Assembly: GCA_039621445.1 (NCBI GenBank)
Contig: CP154955.1
Span: forward strand, 56,514,619 to 56,578,618
Source: Euglena gracilis
Taxonomy: Eukaryota > Euglenida > Euglenophyceae > Euglenales
Reading direction: 5' to 3'
Length of the DNA: 64,000 bases
Part shown: positions 35,388-44,821 of the stretch, piece by piece
How the letters are laid out: the number at the start of each line of letters is the position of its first letter
How positions within the stretch are numbered: position 1 is the first letter of the stretch
Translations under genes and position numbers: made by a program
Notes under the pieces: generated by a model
What the model was told of the DNA's origin: nothing
Databases searched by the model: none
The model's input: only the letters and a program-made list of their open reading frames with translations

Positions 35388-35393
35388 TTAAAT

Positions 35394-35477
35394 AACTGCG
35401 TCTTAAACGCAGACTCTGACCTGAGTCTGCGTTTCGAAACGCAGACTCAGGTCAGAGTCTGCGTTTAAGACGCAGTT
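35394..35477. repeat. 84-bp perfect palindrome
   Basis: Two 42-bp arms with no spacer, starting AACTGCGTCTTAAACGCAGA and centred on GTTTCGAAAC. It lies 2 bp from the right TTAA of the neighbouring element. Its AAACGCAGACTCTGACC theme is a diverged form of that element's subterminal AAACACAGACTTTGACC repeats. It could extrude as a cruciform. Confidence 0.9.
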
Positions 35478-35499
35478 CTTGATATAGAGTTATTTGATA

Positions 35500-35935
35500 A
35501 AAAGGTTCCTAATTTTCAGTTGCAAATGCCTAATTTGGGGTGGGCAATGTCCAAATTTGGGTTTGCAAATGCCTAATTTTGGGTCATGCTAGTTTAGAGT
35601 TGCAAATGCCTAATTTGGTGTCCTAGTTCCGTATTTTGAGAAACAAATTCTGAATTTAGTGGGCAATGCCTGATTTTGAGGAGCAAACTCCTAATTTCGT
35701 GTGCAAATTCATAATTTTGAGTGGCAAATGCCAAATTTAGGGTGTAAACACCAAAATTTGAGTGATAACCCTTAATTTGGTGTGTGAATGCCTAATTTTG
35801 TGTGCAAATCCTAATTATGAAATGGTTCCTATTTTGAGAGGCAAATGCCTAATCTGGGGGGCAATGTCTAATTTTGGGTGTAAACTCCTATTTTCAGGTG
35901 GAAAATGCACAATTTTGGGTGGCATGAGTCATAGT
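35500..35935. repeat. Degenerate AATGCCTAATTTT repeat, second block
   Basis: Continues the family of 33508-33706 with about 15 imperfect units, some truncated. Confidence 0.7.
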
Positions 35936-35939
35936 GGGC

Positions 35940-36289
35940 CGGGCTGTTTTTTTTTTGACGTTGTTTTTTTTTGTTTTTTTTTAATTCTAACAATGATTTT
36001 TTTAAAAAAAACAAAAAAAAACGCCCACTAGGTTTTGCATGGAAAAATTTTTGGGTTGGTTGTGTGTGGTGACCCCAGCCTTGAAGTCATGGTGACCCCA
36101 GCTTTTTATTGCCGCATTGTGGTGGAATGCATAGTGATGACCGTAGCTTGCTTTGGCAGTTCAAATACATAACCGGCGTGCACCTTTTATGTACATGATG
36201 CTCCGGCGGGCAAGAAATGTACATTCCACGTCGTCCCGAGGGGACTCGGTGGGGCGTTCTATGTACAACATGTACAAAGCGATTGTGTA
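35940..36289. other. T/A homopolymers and a short duplicated block
   Basis: T-runs at 35948-35980 face A-runs at 36003-36020, giving a weak stem. GGTGACCCCAGC occurs twice near 36070 and 36090. TTGTACATGTTGTACAT-like palindromes lie near 36265-36285. No gene was seen. Confidence 0.45.
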
Positions 36290-37180
36290 CAAAGAATGTT
36301 CGGTAACTTGGTGAGAGGTTAGTGGAAAATGAGCGAGGCTCACCTTCAAAAAATAGTGCTTGGGGGGAGGGGTGTGGCTCTTGTTTGCCTTCGTTGGCAT
36401 GTCTGTCTTGGGCAGTTGGGTGTGGGTCATATACAATGGAGAGTGTTTTGTAGGAAGAACAAGAAAATGGCATCTGCATTATATGTCAGCCATTTTGGCT
36501 TGTTATGGTTTGTTTTTTTGCGTTTTTCCACTTCGTGCGCACTGCACTAGAGGTCAAAGGGGGTGGTGCGGTCATAGGGGGTCGTGGTTTTGAGGGCAGC
36601 CTGGGGTGCACGTTTGTGACTTTCGGGTGGTTATGGAGAGTAAGGTGCATGAGAATCTGTGGAGCTTGATGGAGTGTCCATGTTGAAGTCAGTGGAGAGG
36701 TCAGTGAAGAAGCTCCAGATGAATTGTTTTGAGATTTCTTTTGCCAATGTCAGGGACAAGCCTTGCCAAACGTCTGCTTCCACTTGGCGTTGGAGCCATC
36801 CCTCCCGTTGGCCCCTTTTCAGGAGGGTGGACATCAAAGTGCGGCCTTCTTGGCCGATCCCACCAAAACAGTCCAAGACAAAGGCTGTGAGCCTCCAGCC
36901 GCGGCGTGCACAAGCAGTATCATATTTTCGGTGTTTGTCCTTCTCTTGTCTCTCTTGCCAAGCCTGCAATTGAGAAGCTTGAGCCAGGGGATTGCTTGGT
37001 ATCTGAGTATGGCGGATGGTGACATCAATCGCAACCTGGGCATCACTGTCCAGCCGTGGAATGAAAACATCACCCGGCCGGGAGTGTCGTCAGCACGTTG
37101 CTCCTTCTTAGTTTGGAAACCTACTCGCTGAGCCAGGGATGTAAAGTAGTCTTGCATTGCTGTATGCCGCCGGGTAAGAT

Positions 37181-37516
37181 TGTTGGGGCGACGGCAGTAC
37201 AGTTGGGGTTTTTTGGGGACCCCCCCTGTACAGTTGGGATTTTTGGTACCCCCCCCCAGTGCCGACCCCCCCGAGACAGATGAAAATTTTGACACAAAAA
37301 ATGGCCTTTTTAGACCAAAAAAAGGCCCTAAAAATTTTTTCCGGCGCCTTTGGCGCCGGTTTTTGGCCAATTTTTGAGGGGGGGTTGGCAATACAGTTGG
37401 GACCCCAGGACCCTCCCCCCCCCTGTGTTGAGACAGTACAGCAAAAAAGTGCCAAAAAATGCAAAAAAAAACTGACCTCGGGACCCCCCCTCCCCCCCCC
37501 TGCCAAAGCTCCGTTG
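37181..37516. mobile_element. 336-bp insertion in LINE-2 copy C
   Basis: The homologous LINE-2 sequence is continuous at this point. GTTG precedes and follows the insert, possibly a 4-bp target duplication. It is full of C-runs and contains a GGCGCCTTTGGCGCC hairpin at about 37341-37357. The ends share only GGCAG in inverted orientation, so the class is unknown. Confidence 0.55.
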
Positions 37517-37769
37517 TATTTGCAGCAGAGCAAGTGGTGACCAGAGACATCAAGTTGACCATGGCATTTTGGGCAAAGCAAGGTGGTGTTGTTTGCAGGT
37601 TCGGTGAGAGCCATTCCAACATTCCACGGCAAGAGGCACCAAAATTCGGCAGATGGCAAGAGAGTCCGTTTTGCAGTGCTGGGTACTGCCGCTGTCCAAG
37701 CCATTGCATGTGGTTGGCATTGACTTTGGAAACGTTCCTATTCCATCCATGGCGGGGCCTTGCTCAGCT

Positions 37770-38098
37770 TTGGGGGCGGACGGACGGACGGACGGATGGC
37801 TGGTGAAAAAAGCGAAGGTCCAGACGGACGGCTGACCTTGTGGGCTTGGTCCAAACGGCTGAAAAAAATGCACTTGGTCCAGCTAGCCGGCTGGCCGGCT
37901 AGCCGGCCGGGGCAAACAAAGGGGGCGGCTGGCCGGCTAGCCGTCCGAGCCGTCCGGACCTCTTCAGCCGGACCAATGCTGGACGCCCAGCCGTCCGTCC
38001 GGACGAAGCATTTTTTCGCCAGCCGTCCGTCAAGCCAGACCAATGTCTGTCTTGCCAGCCGGCCGGACCAAAAAAAAATTGGTATATATCCGCCCAGA
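37770..38098. mobile_element. Second insertion in LINE-2 copy C
   Basis: Begins with four GGAC tetramers (GGACGGACGGACGGAT) and ends near GCCCAGAGTCGCG. The interior is made of GCCGTCCGTC and GCTAGCCGGC modules in both orientations. Exact ends and target duplication could not be set because the host copy is decayed. Confidence 0.5.
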
Positions 38099-38289
38099 GT
38101 CGCGTGCGCAGTAGCGAACTGAGAGTTCCACCATTTTTGGGCAGTGTGGGGGCTTTGCACTGCCTGAATCAGGGCACTGTCATCCAACCATTGGGGCAAG
38201 GGAGCAGTCAGTCAAGACCACGTCCGATGTAATCCACAATACCAGCGATGCGTGCTGACAATCGGATGAGGCTTGGGAGATCAGGCGGT

Positions 38290-40190
38290 GAACTTTGGGT
38301 TTTTCGGGCGGGACCCCTCCACCCCCCCCTCTTCATTGGAAATACATGGACGAACTTCACCGGCAGTGTGGTGCCAAAGTCTTTTTTACGAATAAAACAC
38401 CATTCCGACAATTCGACGCCGTCTTAAACGTCTTTTTCAGTCATTTTCTTCGGGAAAAAAACATGACAGTCTTAAACATTCGCGGCGATCGCGGACAGAA
38501 GGACTTCCAAATTGGGAGACAAAACTGGTGTGTTCTCCCCCTTGAAATTCGTTGTTTTTCTTTGTCTGGAACTCAGAATCCAACTATTTGAAGGATAAGG
38601 AATGTATTGATGCAGAATTTACCACTACCCCCCCCCCTTATCTGACCCCCCCCTTAATTGAGCATTTGGGGCCGGGGAAAAAAATTTTCAAGGCGCCGAA
38701 AAATTTTTTTGACCTCTCTCAAAGCCAAATTTTTGACCCCCCCCTTATTTGGCCCCCCCTTAATTGAGCATTTGGGGGGTCTTTTAGGTCGTAGGTGTGC
38801 TCAAATAAGGGGGGGGTAGTGGTATTGAACGTCGAAGCAGGCACGCCCCCCTGAAGGTGACTTTTGAAGAATTGTTCTCCTGGTCTTTTCTGGTGCATCT
38901 GGACCACTTTCAAAAATTTGCCATTTTTTCCAAAATACGCTCCGCTGCGTGACATTTTTGAGTGCCACCCTCTTGTGTGGCAGGTCTTCTATTGTGCGTT
39001 CTGTTTTTTCTATCATTTTCTGGCGTTCCATATGTTTTATGGTGGTGTTTTACATGAAGGAACTTTTGCTTCCATTTCACAGAGAACACTTGCTACAGCT
39101 CTGTCTTTGGCCTGTGTTTTGGCAGTGCTTTCACCTGGCATTGTGTGCTTTTAATTTTTGGACATGTGGCTTCACTCTGGAATTTTGCCAGGTTTGCCAA
39201 TGTTCTTTTTTTCCGTCCCATTTGTTCGTCATCCATGTTGTGTTTCATGTATGATTCTTCCACTCACAGGTTCTACGTGTAGAATGTGAAGTTTAGTCAA
39301 AGAAAAGCTGTCAACTGGGGGGTCTTTTTGCTACAGAAGGTTGCAAGGAAGGTTGTGCTTGATGAGGTTGGCAAAATGTTGGCAAACAGGGGTGGCAAAA
39401 TGTTGGCCCATTGGGGCCACAAAAAGTTGGCCCAGTGGGGTGGCAAAGTGTTGGTCCACTGGGGTGGCAATGTTACAGGCCTCTAGGGTTGCAAAAAGTT
39501 GTGAAATGTGGGCTGAATGACCAGAGGTGGTGGACAGATTTTTGGGAGAGGCTTCAAAGAGGCTTCTTCACCAAGTAACCAAGTAACTTCTTCACCAAGT
39601 ACTTGAATAAAACTTGACCCCACCAGGGGCTTTCAAGATATGGTGAATATGCGATCGAAAAAAAATTGATACTCAGAAGCTATTTCGGACTTCAGACCCA
39701 AGACACGGCCTAGGAGGAACACTCCGAGCCGAAATTCGTGGCGGGTGAGATATTTACAACAAAGTGTCCGCAATTGGTACCTTGGGGAGGCTTTGGTATG
39801 GGTAGTGGCGCGTAGGGAACAACAGAGTGACAGCAAGAGAGCAAGGAGTACAGCGGAAAGGAATGTTCAATGGTACGGCTGCAGGGACAGAAGAGAGTTG
39901 TGGCAGTGGTGGCGAGTTTGAGGGTAAGGGAGTTGGTCCAGGTAGGGCTGTTTCGATTAATTGATTAATCGACTAATCGTTTGTCATCGCCGATTATTCG
40001 AATCTTTCGGCCCAGGGAGATAAATCGTTCAAAAAAAATCGTTCACTCTGAATGCCACGCACGATGGGCACGATATTTGCTGAAAGCACCCAATTTCGGA
40101 CAGTCACCAGTAATACAATGCACTACTACCTGCTGGTACTACCTGCTGTGATGCGGCGTCTCTCTTCCCTCTGCCTCCTGCGCTACTCGC
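38290..40190. other. No supported gene
   Basis: CCCCCCTTAATTGAGCATTT occurs twice (38640-38670 and 38750-38775). A T-rich stretch lies at 38990-39260, and degenerate GTTGGCAAAATG repeats at 39365-39500. GACCCCACCAGGGGCTTTCA followed by an ATGCGA...AAAATTGATACTCAGAAG block at 39615-39675 recurs upstream of the MGRN1-like gene. No long protein-like frame was seen. Confidence 0.45.
39947..40020. mobile_element. Possible hAT terminus relic
   Basis: AGGGCTGTTTCGATTAATTG followed by ATTAATCGACTAATCG has the composition of many hAT termini (CAGGGCTG then repeated GATTAATCG). No partner end or target duplication was found. Confidence 0.3.
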
Positions 40191-40254
40191 TACTTTGATA
40201 TGCGAACGGGAAAAAAAATAGACACTCAGAAAGTGTGGTTTTTTTTTAGCAACA

Positions 40255-40375
40255 CAATTGGACGTGGTCCTTATTCACAGTGGGTAGCACAGCTTCACCC
40301 AGACCGTGCCCCGGGCCCAGGGAAACGTCTCTTTTGGCCCTCGCCACAAGGAGAACCTCCTCATGACTCCCTGTG
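40255..40375 (-). mobile_element. LINE-1 family 5' fragment (copy D)
   Basis: Matches the start of LINE-1 at 46695-46790: CTTCACCCAGACCGTGCCCC, GGGCCCAGGGAAACGTCTCT and the CCTCGCCACAAG block. An ATG at its upstream end on the minus strand opens a frame starting MRRFSLWRGPKETFPWARG. The equivalent position in LINE-1 has no ATG. The fragment stops after about 120 bp. Confidence 0.75.
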
Positions 40376-40838
40376 CGCTCACAGGTCAGCGGTAGCTATA
40401 CTGAGGGGTTTACAAAGAGGTGTTCGGTGACTGGGTGAGAGGTCAGTGGAAAATGAGCGAGGCATCTTCAATATATAAAGTGCCAGGGGGGGGCGTGTGT
40501 GTTCTGGTGTTGCCTTCTTTGGCGTGTTTGTGTCGTTACTGCTGCGAGTGGAAAATGAGCGAGGCTCACCTTCAATATATAGTGCTTGGGGGGAGGGGTG
40601 TGTGGCTCTTGTTGCCTTCGATGGCGTGTTTGTCTCGGGTGGTTCTTGTGCTGCCTTCCTTGGCGTGTGTGTGTTGTCGTTTGCACGGTTTGCGGTGAAA
40701 TGGGGTTTGGATTTTGTTTGAGTAGGGAGAGTGAGAGCCTGTGGAGGAGGTGTCGGCATTTGTGCATGTTTCAGTGTAGAAGCACCACACAAGTTGTTTT
40801 GATGTCTCTTTGGCTGTGAAAGTGTGTGGCTTTGCCAT
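40376..40838 (-). pseudogene. LINE-2 family 3' end (copy D)
   Basis: Encodes the LINE-2 C-terminus on the minus strand (KETSKQLVWCFYTETC, ending SHSPYS) followed by the 3' UTR. The UTR is partly duplicated: a ~104-bp block starting GTGGAAAATGAGCGAGGC appears twice. The 3' end abuts a LINE-1 5' fragment, the same junction as at 46.8 kb. Confidence 0.75.
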
Positions 40839-41068
40839 TTTCTACAGATGGCAGTGGTGGGGCGAACCGAGTCCACCGACCAGTGGCACAGCCTACTGGA
40901 TTTGAGTGTTCAGGAGCCAAGGTTATATACAGAGCTGAAGTGTGGTGAGGTAAGGGCAAGGGCAAAGCCCAAGCGAAAGGGGATGAGGAGTGGCGGGTGT
41001 TTGGTGTGCATGCGCCGGGCCCGTCGGGGATGTGGTACCAGGAGGCTGGTGTCGGGGTAATAGTCACC

Positions 41069-41287
41069 TTACGGGTTCAGGATCATGCGATCCGTGGCTC
41101 TTTCGGCCACCCGCAGCTGCCGTGCTACTGCGCGGGCCAGCGTGATGGCCAAGTTTTCAGTCAATTCTTGAAACTTTCGTTGTTTGGATGTTCCAGAGTA
41201 CGAGTTGGTTGCGAGGCGGAGGACATCATGGAGGAGCTTGGAGGCTGCTGGCCCCGTGCACCCCCAGGGGTCAAAGGCTGCCCCAAT
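41069..41287 (-). pseudogene. LINE-1 polyprotein, C-terminal tail
   Basis: 73 codons including the stop, separated from the rest by the insertion. They read IGAAFDPWGCTGPAAS onward, with ELTENLAITLARAVARQLRV near the end. Removing the insert and one target copy joins EYIG to AAFDPWG in frame. The frame phase agrees exactly across the 2.1-kb gap. Confidence 0.85.
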
Positions 41288-41305
41288 CAGGCTTCTTTTT
41301 TATAC

Positions 41306-41418
41306 ACAAATTGTGGCTGAGCCCAGATTTCAGCCTGAAAACGTGTTCAGCCAGGGGCCCCCGAAGGGGGCCCCTGAACACGTTTTCAGGCTGAAATCTG
41401 GGCTCAGCCACAATTTGT
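41306..41418. repeat. 113-bp inverted repeat (45-bp perfect arms)
   Basis: Arms 41306-41350 and 41374-41418 are exact reverse complements starting ACAAATTGTGGCTGAGCCCA. The 23-bp spacer itself contains AGGGGCCCCC/GGGGGCCCCT. It lies 18 bp inside the left end of the hAT-like element. Confidence 0.95.
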
Positions 41419-41529
41419 TTAAAAACGTTTTCAGAGCCCGCCAAATGCCTGCCCTGAAATTCGTGGTCATGATTCACGCAAGGGGTCAAAAACGGCAATT
41501 TGTGAAATTTGGACCCAAAAAACGGCGCC

Positions 41530-41672
41530 CTCACTGAAAACGTGCCTGAACCCGGATGCCCTCACTGAAAACGTGTCATTGACCCGAATGCCCTCACTGA
41601 AAACGTGCCTGAACCCGGATGCCTTCACTGAAAACGTGTCATTGACCCGAATGCCCTCACTGAAAACGTGTC
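41530..41672 (+). repeat. Subterminal tandem repeat, left of the PHD gene
   Basis: Alternating ~30-bp units CCCTCACTGAAAACGTGCCT-GAACCCGGATG and CCCTCACTGAAAACGTGTCA-TTGACCCGAATG. The same units in the same orientation recur right of the gene at 42967-43104. Confidence 0.9.
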
Positions 41673-41721
41673 ACCCCCCCCCTTTTTTTCTTTTTTTCTT
41701 TTTTTCCGCAGCCCTGCCAAT

Positions 41722-42774
41722 ATGGCCAAACGCACGGCAAACTTTGTGAATGGTCTTTTGCCACCTCCCCCTAGGACGGAACTGTTCCTGGCTGCTCTCG
41801 CGGTATACCAGCAAGATGCCAAGAAGCCGAAGGTTGACCCCCTTCATGGCACCTTGCTGGCACAGGGCAACACAAAGAAAAAGTCCGGCTCCGTGGGTGC
41901 AGAGCTTGCTGGTGTTGCCAACTGTTTGGAGTTCGCCAAACTGTGTCAACATCGGCAAGCCTCTTATCCTGAGCTGGATGATTTCTTTGTTGCCTGGACG
42001 GGATGGGAGCTGTGTTATACGTTTCAATTTTCCGTTCTTATCCCTGTTAATGAACTCTCAGGGCGCCTTTGAAGCAGGACGCAAATGAGCAACTCTCAAC
42101 TCCCGACGTGAAGAAAGAGGCTGAATCCATCGGGTACTAAACTCATGTTTTTTCACTGTTCCTCTGTCATGCACCACAGACTGATGACCGAGGAGGAGTT
42201 CTTTGCACCGCATGTGCCCGAACACACGCCATTTACCAGGTATTTACAAAGAAAACCACTCAAATTTTACGGTCACCACTTCCACAGTGAGCACATGATC
42301 GCCATCAACGTTGACGAAGACTACGTCGACCTCACCCAACCATCGGCCGCCTGCCCGCCGTCCGTCACCCTGAAAACCGAGGAGGACGACGACGGCGCAG
42401 CTACGGCGCGGAACGTTGCACGGTGGTCAACTTGGGCAAATTTTTGCGCCCCACCAAGTGACGAACACGCGGTCGAAAATCAGGACCTGACCAGTGTTCC
42501 GTCTGTCTTTCCCACCGCCGAGCAACGTTCCGCTCCTGCGGTCAGCTCTGTCTCCTCTGACCAACCCCCTGTGCCTCGTGCCGTGTCCCGACTGCCTATA
42601 AAACAGGAGAAATGTGGTTTTTGTGGTGTTGCCATTCCGAAAAATCTAAATTGTGTGGAGCTGAACAAAGTTGTCTGTGACGCCTGCGGTTTGGCATATC
42701 ATTTTCATTGCCAAGATTTGCGGCGGCCACCAAAGTATGGCTCTTTTCTGTGCAAAGCCTGTCGTGTGCCGTGA
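41722..42774 (+). CDS. PHD-finger protein gene, three exons, transposon cargo
   Basis: Exons 41722-42020, 42062-42133 and 42180-42774 join in frame (966 nt, 321 residues). The introns are 41 and 46 nt, with GT...AG ends and pyrimidine-rich tails; the second has a TACTAAAC branch-like element. The start is the ATG in CAATATGG, 11 bp after a T-rich tract and CCGCAG, so a 5' non-coding exon may exist upstream. Residues 269-318 form a C4HC3 PHD finger (C269, C272, C290, C293, H298, C301, C315, C318), which normally reads histone H3 tails. The middle is acidic and Ser/Pro-rich, and residues 1-100 match nothing I know. A perfect GTGAGT donor overlaps the stop, with an acceptor at 42859-42860, so an alternative fourth exon is possible. 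The gene lies wholly inside the hAT-like element. Confidence 0.72.
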
Positions 42775-42966
42775 GTTTCGCCCCTTCCCTGCCGTCCGTT
42801 CTGCCGTCGTCTGTTCTGCCAAGGCAAACTAGCCTTCTCGTTGTCATCCTTCGTGTTGTAGAGTGCCACCCGAACCGCCTCACCCGTTGAGGACCACACG
42901 GCCTCTCAACCGCACACCGATTTTTCATGATTGCGATTTTCGTTTTTTGCGGGGGGTTGACACAGA

Positions 42967-43104
42967 TGCCCTCACTGAAAACGTGCCTGAACCCGGATGC
43001 CTTCACTGAAAACGTGTCATTGACCCGAATGCCCTCACTGAAAACGTGCCTGAACCCGGATGCCTTCACTGAAAACGTGTCATTGACACAAATGCCCTCA
43101 TTGA
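42967..43104 (+). repeat. Subterminal tandem repeat, right of the PHD gene
   Basis: The same ~30-bp unit pair as at 41530-41672, in direct orientation. Its last copies are slightly diverged (GACACAAATGCCCTCATTGA). Confidence 0.9.
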
Positions 43105-43423
43105 AAACGTGTTCATGACCACGAATTTCAGGGCAGGCATTTGGCGGGCTGAACACGTTTTTAAGACCCCCGGGGGGGGGAGGGGGGGTCCCCCCCACCC
43201 ACCCAGGGTGGTGCGGGACCCCCCCGGGGGGGGGGGAGGGTGCGGCCCCCCAAAAATCGGGCCCGCTAAAGGCAATTTTCAAAAATTTTCGGCGCTTCGT
43301 GCCGAAAAGGTATACCCGGCGCCTCCGGCGCGGGACCCCCCCCCGGGGGGGGGGTCCGGCCCGGACCCACCCACCCCCCCCAGGGGGGGGGGTAGGTGAC
43401 TTAAAAAGAAGCCTGGCCCCAAT

Positions 43424-44655
43424 GTACTCCCATTGGTGGCGGGCGCACCGATCTTCCGCTTGGGATCGTTTGTGCATTTCAGCATCCGGTAAAGTACACT
43501 GAACTCGGGTTAAGTTCAGAGGCCATCGTGAGGGTGCCAGCGGGTGTTCGATGGTGACATCCACAGCAAGGTGCTTCCCTTTGTTCCACCCCAGCAGGAG
43601 GAGATCAGCGTCGCGGGTGCCAGCCTCACAGCCCTGTTCTTTGCGCAGGGTGATGCCTGAGCGTTGGCAGAGGTCGAAGATGGCGTCGCGGACGCAGTTG
43701 TGTCTTTCGGTGATGCCATTCCTTCTGCAAGCCAGGAGGTGGTCTCCGAAGGGGTCGACCGCCTCACCGCACAAGGGGCACAAGAGCATATCTGTTGTTG
43801 GGATGAGGGGTAAACCGGTCCAGAAGCGCAATAGCAGTCTGTATTCATCTGGTGCTAGGACAGTGTTCACGGACCTGGACGGCAGGACGGTCATCCAATT
43901 CTGAAGGAAGGCAGAGGACTGGCAGCGAAGTCTGGCGATGTCCCGAAGAGGTGCACCCTCCTCCAGGGTTGCCACGCGAACGACGTGGAAACGTTCGGCC
44001 CACCACGATTGAGTGGAATGATCTGGGGTGGAAGAGGCCAAGGAGGAAGGGTTGGCGATCCAGGAGGCCAGTGGTTCGCTGTGCGGGCCCAAAGTATCAC
44101 GGGCTAATTTGGCCACGGGGATGGTGTCCGGTAGCGGGTTCATGCGCCAGAGCGGAGGGATATTAAAGCTGGGTGCCCGTTGGGAAAACCCCACGCAGGC
44201 AGCCAGACGGGCAGCTGGTCTCTCCAACTGGGGGTCTGTGATACCCCACCCTGTCTTGTTGCAGGGCAAGGTGATTTGGTTCCAATGTAAGGCAGACAGA
44301 GGTGCCCCCACGATGTCACAGGCCGCGTGCCGGATGGAATCTGAGATGATTTGCACACTCTGTGTACCAGAGCAGATATTCGTTTGACGCAGAAGGTGTG
44401 TCACGCGACAGCCGTCCAAGCAGTTGCGTAGCAGACAGTGTTGCAGTTGGGGGTCCGGTAGTTGTTGGAGGCGCAAGATGGTATCCTGGAATTTTTTAGA
44501 TGCCTTGGCCCAGGTAATGTCAGAGAAGGTGCTGTCGCCGGGGTAGTCACATGGTACCCCAAGGTACAGGATGCCTGTTCCCGGTCCCCATGGAGTGACT
44601 GGGAAGTTTTGTGCGAGGTGTTCGGGAGGGAAGATCTGAAGGACCGGGGGTTTTG
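43424..44655 (-). pseudogene. LINE-1 polyprotein, thumb and endonuclease part
   Basis: Contains the thumb region (LRLQQLPDPQLQHCLLRNC), then the knuckle LCPLCGEAVDPFGDHLLAC (C-x2-C-x7-H-x4-C). The RLE core follows: RHNCVRDAIFDLCQRSG, KEQ, RDADLLLLGWNKGKHLAVDV. The D...D-x-T spacing fits a PD-(D/E)xK nuclease. It ends at the target site of the hAT-like insertion; beyond 43416 the open frame reads into insert DNA. Confidence 0.85.
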
Positions 44656-44821
44656 GGGTGGCACAGGGGCCCACAAGGCGCATTTAGAGGGGTTGAGGCG
44701 GAGCCCGATGGAGCCGAGTGCCGTGGCCAAAGAAGCCGCAAAGGGCAAAACATCGACGGCAGGGCCGATGACGGTTCCGTCGTCCAAATACCACGCCTGC
44801 CACACTGTATTAGGCAGGGTG
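44656..44821 (-). pseudogene. LINE-1 polyprotein, RT motif C segment
   Basis: A short out-of-frame piece carrying TVWQAWYLDDGTVIGP (YLDD catalytic box at 44776-44790) and LNPSKCALWAP. It connects the flanking parts after a one-base loss, or two-base gain, at each side. The second shift lies in a C/A run. Either shift alone would abolish activity. Confidence 0.8.

Larger units (their letters stand above)
36290..38285 (-). pseudogene. LINE-2 family 3' fragment, decayed (copy C)
   Basis: This minus-strand remnant matches the C-terminal part of LINE-2. Its 38.29-38.10 kb end aligns with the region before the zinc knuckle. 37.77-37.52 kb encodes MAWTAAVPSTAKRTLLPSAE and then LCPKCHGQLDVSGHHLLCC (C-x2-C-x7-H-x4-C). 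37.18-36.63 kb has the endonuclease part (RHTAMQDYFTSLAQRVGF, KKEQRADD, then a frameshifted remainder and WQGLSLTLAKEISKQFIWSF). The 3' UTR down to about 36290 matches those of the two other copies. There are several frameshifts, a deletion relative to the 48.1-48.2 kb homologue, and two insertions (37181-37516, about 37770-38098). It cannot be functional. Confidence 0.85.
41288..43415 (+). mobile_element. hAT-like element carrying a PHD gene (2,128 bp)
   Basis: The termini are CAGGCTTCTTTTT / AAAAAGAAGCCTG. The flanks are a perfect 8-bp duplication GCCCCAAT (41280-41287 and 43416-43423). An 8-bp duplication with CAGG ends points to the hAT superfamily. Subterminal structure includes a 113-bp near-palindrome at 41306-41418, an inverted copy of GCCCGCCAAATGCCTGCCCT near both ends (about 41436 and 43135), and ~30-bp tandem repeats on both sides of the gene. 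No transposase is present. The cargo is the three-exon gene at 41722-42774. Confidence 0.83.

Noticed and set aside
42596-43423. Extension of the LINE-1 C-terminal frame across the hAT-like element.
   Set aside because: The frame past 43416 is insert DNA open by chance; the true LINE-1 tail is at 41069-41287.
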